This document shows positions 57,471-64,000 of a stretch of 64,000 nt of DNA, piece by piece. Where the stretch lies: the NCBI RefSeq assembly GCF_003967555.1, contig NZ_BIFS01000001.1:62001-126000 (forward strand), in the 5' to 3' direction. Position numbers and translations under genes: made by a program. Numbering within the stretch: the first letter of the stretch is position 1; each line of letters opens with the position of its first letter. The notes below the pieces were generated by a model, which was not told the origin of the DNA, did no database searches, and saw nothing but the letters and a program-made list of their open reading frames with translations. The stretch is from Dictyobacter kobayashii. Lineage in GTDB: Bacteria > Chloroflexota > Ktedonobacteria > Ktedonobacterales > Ktedonobacteraceae.

Positions 57471-59012
57471 ATGGATGAGAGTAAAAAAGAGCGTTTGCCA
57501 GAAAACAGACCGCCAGGTAACGTTATCCTGCGTATGGAGCATATCTCGAAGCGCTTTCCGGGAGTAAAAGCACTGCAAGATATGCACATTGAAATCAGGG
57601 AGGGTGAAATCCATGCGCTCGTGGGTGAGAACGGAGCGGGAAAATCGACGCTGATGAAAATTTTAGCCGGGGTTTATCGTCCAGATAACGGCACAATTGA
57701 GTTATTTGGCAAGTCAGTCGCCATCGACAATCCGAGTAAAGCCAGGGCCCTGGGCATCAGCATTATCCACCAGGAGTTGAACCTTTCGCCCAATTTGACT
57801 GTCGCGGAGAATATCTTTATGGGCCGTGAGCCGCACTCACCGTTCGGTTGGATCGACTTCCGGCGCATGAATCAAGATACACAGGAAGTGCTTGAACAAA
57901 TTGGCACGACATTCTCTCCCTCTACCAGGGTCAGGCGTCTTAGCATTGCACAGCAGCAACTGGTTGAGATATCAAGGGCGCTCTCTGAGAATGCGCGTAT
58001 GGTTATAATGGACGAGCCAACTGCATCCCTTACAGGACGAGAGACGCAGAAGCTTTTTGAGATCATGCGAACATTGAAAAGTCGTGATATCACGATCATC
58101 TATATCTCACACCGAATGGCAGAAATATACGAGTTGGCCGACCGCGCAACCGTTTTACGTGATGGGCAATACGTGGAAACGATGGAGCGTGCCGACATCA
58201 ATGATAGTAAGCTCATACAGAGTATGGTTGGTCGGGAAATTAATGACCTATATGAGCATGAGGCCGTTGAGGCTGGCGATACTGTATTGGAGGTACGAGA
58301 CCTCTCAGACGGACAGTATATTCAAGGTGCCAATCTGATGCTGCGGCGAGGGGAGATTGTTGGGCTGGCGGGACTGATCGGCGCGGGACGCACCGAACTG
58401 GCACGCTTGATATTTGGCGCTGATCATCATACCACTGGAGAGATCAGGGTTGATGGGAAACCTGTGGTCATTAATAGTACGATTGATGCTATTCGCGCAG
58501 GTATAGGCCTTGTACCAGAGAGCCGGAAGGAACAGGGACTATTCCTCCAATTGGCGGTACAAGAAAATATTGCCATGAACACAATGTCAAAGATGTCTAT
58601 TAGTGGGCTACTCAATATGCGACGTATCCATGATACCGCGCAAGAGCAGGTGGATAACCTGGGCATTCGTCTCGCTTCACTTAAACAAAAGGTGCTTAAC
58701 CTGAGCGGCGGCAACCAGCAAAAAGTCGTGCTGGCACGCTGGCTAACCATTAAGCCAAAAGTTCTGCTGCTTGACGAGCCAACGCGAGGTGTCGATGTTG
58801 GGGCCAAGGCCGAGATCTATCGAATCATGAGCAAGCTGGCTCACAGCGGCGTCGCAATCTTAATGATCTCATCCGAATTGCCAGAAGTCCTGGGTATGAG
58901 TGATCGTATCCTGGTGATGCATGAAGGACGGATCGCTGCTGAACTACCTGGTCGCACGACAACACAGGAAAAGATTATGACCTATGCCGCTGGACTGGCA
59001 GTACATACATAA
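57471..59012 (+). CDS. Sugar ABC transporter ATP-binding protein (RbsA-like, two ABC domains)
   Basis: 513 aa with two fused ABC domains. The first has Walker A GENGAGKST, VRRLSIAQQQLVEISRAL and VIMDEPTASL. The second has the degenerate Walker A GLIGAGRTEL, LSGGNQQKVVLARWL and LLLDEPTRGVDVGAK. This asymmetry is normal for RbsA/MglA proteins. I prefer ATG 57471 (AGAGAAG upstream) over 57438. It starts 57 bases after the binding-protein gene. Confidence 0.94.
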   Translation: MDESKKERLPENRPPGNVILRMEHISKRFPGVKALQDMHIEIREGEIHALVGENGAGKSTLMKILAGVYRPDNGTIELFGKSVAIDNPSKARALGISIIHQELNLSPNLTVAENIFMGREPHSPFGWIDFRRMNQDTQEVLEQIGTTFSPSTRVRRLSIAQQQLVEISRALSENARMVIMDEPTASLTGRETQKLFEIMRTLKSRDITIIYISHRMAEIYELADRATVLRDGQYVETMERADINDSKLIQSMVGREINDLYEHEAVEAGDTVLEVRDLSDGQYIQGANLMLRRGEIVGLAGLIGAGRTELARLIFGADHHTTGEIRVDGKPVVINSTIDAIRAGIGLVPESRKEQGLFLQLAVQENIAMNTMSKMSISGLLNMRRIHDTAQEQVDNLGIRLASLKQKVLNLSGGNQQKVVLARWLTIKPKVLLLDEPTRGVDVGAKAEIYRIMSKLAHSGVAILMISSELPEVLGMSDRILVMHEGRIAAELPGRTTTQEKIMTYAAGLAVHT

Positions 59013-59196
59013 TACGCCACTTATTTGGATGAGCGCAGCCGCCTGGAGAGCCAACTCTATCTCTAAAAATGAACGAGAAGAACGCGAGTGGGTGGCATTT
59101 CCAAATGCTTTTTACAGCATGGTAATGCGTGTAGAGGCAGTGTAGCCTTCAGCTATACGGGACACCTTTTCATAACGAAGGGATGTAAACAGAGCT

Positions 59197-60219
59197 ATGG
59201 GAACCATCAAAAACACGCAAGCAGTTAACACTACGACAAAAGGAACGGGGGCCGCAGAAGCAAAAGATACATCAATGCGTGGACGAGCTTATCGGTTGTG
59301 GCAGCAGCTCAGCATGGCGCTGGTTCTGCTCATCTTATGTATTATCATGGCCATCTTCGCCCCACACTTCCTGGAATTCGGTAATTTACTTAACGTTGCC
59401 CGTCAGGTTTCAATTAATGCTGTACTCGCGGCAGGTATGACCTTTGTTATCTTAACAGGTGGCATCGATCTGAGTGTCGGCTCGGCATTGGCACTCGCGG
59501 GTGTGCTGGCTGTGGGACTTGACGCCATCGGCGTTCCTGGCTTTTTCGCGGTATTGGGAGGCATTATCACCGGAGCCTTATGCGGACTCCTCAATGGTGT
59601 GCTGATTGCAAAATTGAAGCTGCCCGCATTTATCGTCACTCTTGGTGCTCTAACGTACCTGCGTGGACTCGCCTATGTTACAACAGGTGCATATCCACTC
59701 ATCAAAACCGACCTCAGCTTTGGTTTCCTCGGTGGTGGCTCACTTGGCCCGATACCCATGCCTGTTATCATAGCGCTGATTGTCTTTATCATTAGCTATA
59801 TTGTACTTACACGAACTACCTTTGGCCGTCATGTGTACGCCATAGGCGGCAATGAACAGGCTGCCCGTTTGAGCGGTATCAGAGTTGATTGGGATGTCTT
59901 GTGGGTTTATACTATTAGCGGCATCTGCGCCGGTATTGCTGGCATCATCTTTTCTGCGCGCCTCTTGAGCGCTCAGCCAACAGGCGGTCAAGGATATGAA
60001 CTTGACGCTATCGCCGCTGTCATTCTCGGTGGCACCAGCTTTGTAGGCGGTGTGGGATCAATTGTCGGCACTCTCATTGGTGTGCTGATCATCGGTGTTC
60101 TCAATGATGGCTTGGTTTTGATGAACGTTCCATTTTTCTATCAGCAAATCATTAAAGGTGCTGTAATCGTCATCGCAGTGCTCATTGATCGTTTCCGTGC
60201 AGGACGTGCCATCGCGTAG
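59197..60219 (+). CDS. Sugar ABC transporter permease (RbsC-like)
   Basis: 340 aa with about 8-10 transmembrane helices. The BPD_transp_2 family signature is clear: LLNVARQVSINAVLAAGMTF followed by VILTGGIDLSVGSALALAG, then TTFGRHVYAIGGNEQAARLS (the EAA-like cytoplasmic loop) and GYELDAIAAVILGGTSFVGG. It forms the membrane channel for the two preceding gene products. The 184-base gap after the ATPase gene holds no other ORF that I can support. Confidence 0.94.
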   Translation: MGTIKNTQAVNTTTKGTGAAEAKDTSMRGRAYRLWQQLSMALVLLILCIIMAIFAPHFLEFGNLLNVARQVSINAVLAAGMTFVILTGGIDLSVGSALALAGVLAVGLDAIGVPGFFAVLGGIITGALCGLLNGVLIAKLKLPAFIVTLGALTYLRGLAYVTTGAYPLIKTDLSFGFLGGGSLGPIPMPVIIALIVFIISYIVLTRTTFGRHVYAIGGNEQAARLSGIRVDWDVLWVYTISGICAGIAGIIFSARLLSAQPTGGQGYELDAIAAVILGGTSFVGGVGSIVGTLIGVLIIGVLNDGLVLMNVPFFYQQIIKGAVIVIAVLIDRFRAGRAIA

Positions 60220-60426
60220 TGTCGTACATCTTCATCGGTTATAAAAGCGTTCTCAATACGAGCCAACCCTGGAATATTTTCTCCAGGATCGGCTACTAAC
60301 TAATACAGACCTTCTGAACAGCATGCTTCAAATCCTCCAAAGTAAAGAATTGACAATGTATATCAATCAGCGCTTAGAAGATGGGAAGAATGTGACCAGC
60401 CTCAAGGCGAAATCTATCGAGATGAC

Positions 60427-61881
60427 TCATCCTTTGACAACGACTATCGGTTTCAAGCGTACAACCAGGCTCGCCAGGCCGGCATTATGCACGACGTTGA
60501 CGACTTGCTGGGCATCTTTATAGGCCTGTGGAGCCTCTTCGGCCAGCAGGTTTTTGCTGTGCACGCGCACGGTGACGCCTTTTTGCTCCAGCATCTCGAG
60601 CAGTTGCTTGCTGCCAACAGCTTTCTTGGCAGCGGTCCGGCTTAGACGGCGCCCCGCACCATGGCAACAGGAACCAAAGCTCTGTTCCATCGATCCGGGT
60701 GCGCCAACCAGCATGAAAGAGTAACGCCCCATGTCTCCAGGGATGAGAACAGGCTGGCCAACCGCCCGGTACTTTTCTGGCACCTCCGGATGGCCCGCCG
60801 GAAAGGCTCGGGTGGCCCCTTTACGGTGCACGCAGACCCGTTTCATCTCGCCATCGATCGCGTATTCTTCCATCTTAGCAATGTTATGACAGACATCATA
60901 GACCAGCGGCATATCTTTCGTGCGAGCTTTACGGCCAAAGACACTGGAAAATGCCTGACGCACCCCATGCATGAGCAACTGGCGATTGGCCCAGGCAAAG
61001 TTAGCTCCGCAGGCCATGGCACCTAGATAAGCCTTTCCTTCTTCGGATTGCAAAGGCAGGCAGGCCAGTTGCCGATCCACCAGGTGAAAACCATATTCCT
61101 GTTGCTTCGACTCCGCCAGCTTGATATAGTCTTCCGCTATCTGATGCCCAAACCCCCTTGAGCCGCAGTGAATGGTCACAACGATCTGACCTTTCTGGTT
61201 GAGGCCAAGCGCCTGCGCGGCCTCTGGATCGTAGATGTGATCTACAACCTGCACTTCACAGAAATGGTTCCCTGATCCCAGACTCCCTAGCTGCTTCATT
61301 CCACGTAAGATAGCTTGTCGACTAACTGCCTCTGGATTGGCGCTACTCAGGCAACCTTGCTCTTCAGTGACTTCGAGATCAGCTTCAACACCGTAACCTT
61401 CTTCCACTGCCCACCCTGCTCCACGTGTCATTACTTCTTTCATCTCTTTTTCGTTCAGCAAACGCATGCCATCACCACCCACGCCAGAGGGTAGATTACG
61501 GTAAAGTTCATCAGCTAACCGTTCCACACTGCCTTTGATCTGGTCGCGTAACAAGTCGGTTGCCAGCAGGCGAACGCCACAGTTGATATCGAAGCCGATA
61601 CCACCGGGAGAAACCACGCCGTTCTCTGCATCCGTAGCGGCTACCCCACCTACGGGAAATCCATAGCCCCAGTGGATATCGGGCATCCCCAGAGAATAGC
61701 CCACAATACCTGGTAATGTCGCCACGTTGGCCACCTGTTGCAGGGCGTTATCGTTGAGCATCAGTTCTATCAGTTCGTTGTCGGCATAGACTATCCCTGG
61801 CACATGCATTGCATCACTGTAACGCTGCGGGATACGCCAACGATTGTCGTCAATACGCTCTAATGGGATCTTATCGCCCAT
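60427..61881 (-). CDS. rtcB: RtcB family RNA-splicing ligase
   Basis: GTP/Mn-dependent ligase that joins 2',3'-cyclic-phosphate or 3'-phosphate RNA ends to 5'-OH ends. 484 aa, normal length. Motifs include MPDIHWGYGFPVGGVAAT, GGIGFDINCGVR (metal Cys), SLGSGNHFCEVQ, HCGSRGFGHQ (metal His), and the guanylylated His region SFGSCCHGAGR. ATG 61881 follows AGGAG with a 6-base gap; a start 10 codons upstream is weaker. The ligase and archease genes upstream make this an RNA-repair cluster. No RtcR-type activator or RtcA is seen. Confidence 0.96.
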   Translation of the reverse strand: MGDKIPLERIDDNRWRIPQRYSDAMHVPGIVYADNELIELMLNDNALQQVANVATLPGIVGYSLGMPDIHWGYGFPVGGVAATDAENGVVSPGGIGFDINCGVRLLATDLLRDQIKGSVERLADELYRNLPSGVGGDGMRLLNEKEMKEVMTRGAGWAVEEGYGVEADLEVTEEQGCLSSANPEAVSRQAILRGMKQLGSLGSGNHFCEVQVVDHIYDPEAAQALGLNQKGQIVVTIHCGSRGFGHQIAEDYIKLAESKQQEYGFHLVDRQLACLPLQSEEGKAYLGAMACGANFAWANRQLLMHGVRQAFSSVFGRKARTKDMPLVYDVCHNIAKMEEYAIDGEMKRVCVHRKGATRAFPAGHPEVPEKYRAVGQPVLIPGDMGRYSFMLVGAPGSMEQSFGSCCHGAGRRLSRTAAKKAVGSKQLLEMLEQKGVTVRVHSKNLLAEEAPQAYKDAQQVVNVVHNAGLASLVVRLKPIVVVKG

Positions 61882-61981
61882 TTTTTCTCCTCTATCACTA
61901 ATAACTATCAAGATAGTGCGGCAGCTTTTTGTTTAGCTTCATAGACTATACGAATTGCCACCGCACCTGTGTTTTTATGTT

Positions 61982-63007
61982 TTATCGATCTGTGTAGTCG
62001 GTCTTTTCACCAAACAGGTAGGTATCGCTTACATATTTCAGAATGACGCGCCCAATTTTAGGGTTGGTGCGTTCAATCAATGGTCGCACAACTAAGCCTT
62101 CGCGCATGTGAGCATCCTCTGCCATCAGCAGGGTTTTCCCTTCGCTATAGCGCTTAACCTCTGCCAGATCAAAGGGAATAGTATCCACGACCGGTACGGT
62201 TTCAATACCATACTTCTGGCAGATGGACACAAAATCAGGCCAGTTCTGATAATGCCCATCGATCAATAAATCAAAGGCTCGAAAACCCAGGATACCTTTG
62301 TACCCATAGTGCAAGGACTGTACCTTGCTCCCATAGACTTCCCCGAATAAGATGACCTGTCGATGTTCTTTCCCTATTTCTTCCAACACGTTTCGTACCG
62401 GCTCCAGGGTCAATGGTGACCAGTAGATGTTCGAGGCAAAAACATCATCGACCGGCCGCTTGCGCCTGACGGCTTTTGAGCCACCCATTAATTCGCCTTC
62501 GATCAGGCCAACACGACTGTTGGCGCCGTGAATTTTTTCGGTTAGAACAACAGTCTCGCCCTCTTCAAAGATGGCTGGATAGTTGCGCATATTTTCGATA
62601 TCTGTGTATTCCCAGAATAATGGATCAGCCTGCTCGGCATCTCCCTGACCCGGGCGTATCGGTGGCTCGAACTTTTTGGCACCGTAGTAGTCGGCTACGT
62701 TTTCGCCAATATCCCAGCTTTCATCGTCAGGCTGGACGGCCAGGCCAAATGAAGGTTCACCCCGCAATTTGGCGCAGCGAATGCGCTGTTTGGATAGATA
62801 TTTGGTCACGCCAAAACGTTCACTTACCTCTAACGGCAATACCGTGTCTACAGGAAAGTAGACTATTTTGTCGCCAACCTGGTACTGGCCTTTCTTTACA
62901 ACAAGTTGCCAACCCAGTACCTGAGCCAACTCCAATGCATCGGCATTGCTATGCGGAGCTATCTTTTCGATTACAGCAACTGGCACAATGAGTGTACTCA
63001 TAGGCAT
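61982..63007 (-). CDS. RNA ligase, DRB0094 (Rnl5-like) family
   Basis: 341 aa. The N-terminal OB-like domain (about 5-110) is followed by a nucleotidyltransferase domain. This N-terminal module plus adenylation domain is the layout of Deinococcus DRB0094, an ATP-dependent RNA ligase that seals 3'-OH/5'-PO4 nicks. Motif I is TEKIHGAN (Lys nucleophile, about residue 157), motif III LFGEVYG, motif IV EGLVVRP and motif V ILKYVSDTYL. It lies about 100 bases upstream of rtcB on the same strand. The chemistry complements RtcB, which uses 2',3'-cyclic-P/5'-OH ends. Start is ATG 63007 or 63001. Confidence 0.9.
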   Translation of the reverse strand: MPMSTLIVPVAVIEKIAPHSNADALELAQVLGWQLVVKKGQYQVGDKIVYFPVDTVLPLEVSERFGVTKYLSKQRIRCAKLRGEPSFGLAVQPDDESWDIGENVADYYGAKKFEPPIRPGQGDAEQADPLFWEYTDIENMRNYPAIFEEGETVVLTEKIHGANSRVGLIEGELMGGSKAVRRKRPVDDVFASNIYWSPLTLEPVRNVLEEIGKEHRQVILFGEVYGSKVQSLHYGYKGILGFRAFDLLIDGHYQNWPDFVSICQKYGIETVPVVDTIPFDLAEVKRYSEGKTLLMAEDAHMREGLVVRPLIERTNPKIGRVILKYVSDTYLFGEKTDYTDR

Positions 63008-63255
63008 ACCTCTCTTTAACTATTGGCTGCTTAAATTCGCCCTAAAAAATCGTAAGATAATTCTATGCACCTTAAAATCAAAAATGCATGCATATTTTGG
63101 ACACAATGCTGTACCCGGTAGAAATGGATTCATTAGAGAGCCATCATGTGTTTCTTGCAAAGGCATAATGCACCGCGCACAATGACCTGCATTGCGCGTG
63201 GGAAACCTGGTGTGGCTAGAAGTCAAAAAGTGAAAGAAGTTCTCTAAGTCCTATA

Positions 63256-63678
63256 CTATAGGTCAAAGATGATCCGAGCTCGATATCCACCATCTACATG
63301 GGTAATGGCGGCTTCGTGCCAGGTCACGGCTTTGATTGCACTGCTCAAGTCGTGGCGCTGACGATCGTAGATCTCTCCATCGGCTCGGCCTATCACTTGT
63401 GTTCCGGTGATGGCTTCTATTTCGAAGTGGCGAAAGAGGAGATATTCAGTATCGAATAAAAAAATCAGTTCGTTGAGCCAGGCGATGAGAAGAGAAATGG
63501 GATCATGCCCTTCAACGCTGATCTGGCGACTGGTCATAACACGTATTTGTTCGGGTGCGACCATCAAACTTTCCATGCCTTGTGCGGCATGACAAAAGAG
63601 CTCTTCGATGGTATTGCCAAAGGCGTGTATGCCAATATCGGCGGTATGTTCGAATACTTCATAAGGCTTTCGCATCAC
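63256..63678 (-). CDS. Archease (RtcB activator)
   Basis: 140 aa. The archease family opens with YEVFEHTADIGIHAFG, with the conserved Asp, and continues LIAWLNELIFLFDTEYLLF and VKAVTWHEAAI-like metal/active residues (IKAVTWHEA), ending RARIIFDL. Archease helps RtcB bind GTP and turn over. It is first in the archease - RNA ligase - rtcB series, 248 bases before the ligase gene, so it may have its own transcript. Confidence 0.93.
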   Translation of the reverse strand: MMRKPYEVFEHTADIGIHAFGNTIEELFCHAAQGMESLMVAPEQIRVMTSRQISVEGHDPISLLIAWLNELIFLFDTEYLLFRHFEIEAITGTQVIGRADGEIYDRQRHDLSSAIKAVTWHEAAITHVDGGYRARIIFDL

Positions 63679-63872
63679 TATCGTGCTGCCCGGGTATTAC
63701 ACGGTTTACGCGATGCATAAACAAATGCTGTCTGATATGCAATTTGTTGCGTATGAGAACCTGAACGCATAATTACCCTTCCTTTCCTTAACTGAAGTAT
63801 TTCTATCACTATTTCAGAATACGCAATTATTTGCTATTTGTCAATATATAAATCACAAAAATATGACATATT

Positions 63873-64000
63873 TTATTGTGTTATCTGGAAATTGGTTAAT
63901 TGGTAGATAAACCCGCTCCCTCCCATATATATCCCACCATCTACATTCACACATTGGCCGTCAGCATAGACAAAAGGCTGTGTAACTTTTTTGGCCGAGC
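63873..64000 (-). CDS. C-terminal fragment, probable short-chain dehydrogenase (runs off the window)
   Basis: An open frame from the right edge to a TAA at 63873-63875. It reads ...QPFVYADGQCVNVDGGIYMG..., similar to the GQ-x-x-x-VDGG C-terminal motif of classical short-chain dehydrogenases. The start lies outside the window, so the call rests on one motif. Confidence 0.4.
   Translation of the reverse strand, partial: SAKKVTQPFVYADGQCVNVDGGIYMGGSGFIYQLTNFQITQ

Overview
The window is about 64 kb of bacterial chromosome. It is gene-dense, with short operons on both strands and no rRNA, tRNA, CRISPR or phage genes that I could see. The gene mix fits a large-genome, soil-type, Gram-positive-like bacterium: Ser/Thr kinases with C-terminal beta-propellers, many REC/histidine-kinase hybrids, a KaiC-like ATPase, a CtpI/CtpH-like double P-type ATPase, DUF202, caa3-type CtaG and a phosphoketolase. 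I infer Chloroflexota, probably class Ktedonobacteria. That is inference from gene content, not from a marker gene.

Layout. 0.7-8.0 kb: hemolysin III/PAQR protein, a frameshifted glycogen debranching enzyme, a frameshifted S53 peptidase, a GrdB/PrdB-like protein with Cys in place of Sec, and a REC-histidine kinase whose phospho-acceptor His is Gln. 8.1-10.45 kb: two identical head-to-tail copies of an IS5-type element. 10.5-17 kb: peroxiredoxin, a broken GT87-like glycosyltransferase, dienelactone hydrolase, a sugar epimerase and leuA, separated by large palindromic repeats. 17.4-25.6 kb: KaiC-like ATPase with response regulator, PIG-L deacetylase, luciferase-like monooxygenase (frameshifted), cytidylate-kinase-like protein, nucleoside hydrolase and a membrane-anchored protein. 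26-33.3 kb: a very large HTH/PAS/GAF/double-histidine-kinase hybrid with a response regulator, then phosphoketolase. 33.6-41.3 kb: a roughly 1600-aa P-type ATPase with two paralogous pairs of small accessory-type genes and DUF202. 41.5-50 kb: two tandem Ser/Thr kinases with WD40-type propellers, an esterase, a PAS protein and a REC-histidine kinase. 50.2-60.2 kb: LacI regulator, TetR plus glycosyltransferase, PHB-depolymerase-like lipoprotein, CtaG, and a ribose-type ABC transporter operon. 60.4-63.7 kb: an RNA-repair cluster (archease, DRB0094-type RNA ligase, RtcB). The right edge holds the end of a probable short-chain dehydrogenase.

Three patterns cut across the window. First, at least nine genes are each interrupted by one small indel, mostly a missing base in a G/C run. 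Either the assembly has homopolymer errors or this region is decaying; sequencing error looks more likely. Second, intergenic spaces carry modular palindromic repeats built from long, mutually unrelated hairpins plus a shared GC-rich tail. One of these hairpins closely resembles the abutted ends of the IS5-type element. Third, two candidate multi-gene systems stand out: the RNA-repair triad at the right end, and the double P-type ATPase with duplicated small partner genes in the middle.
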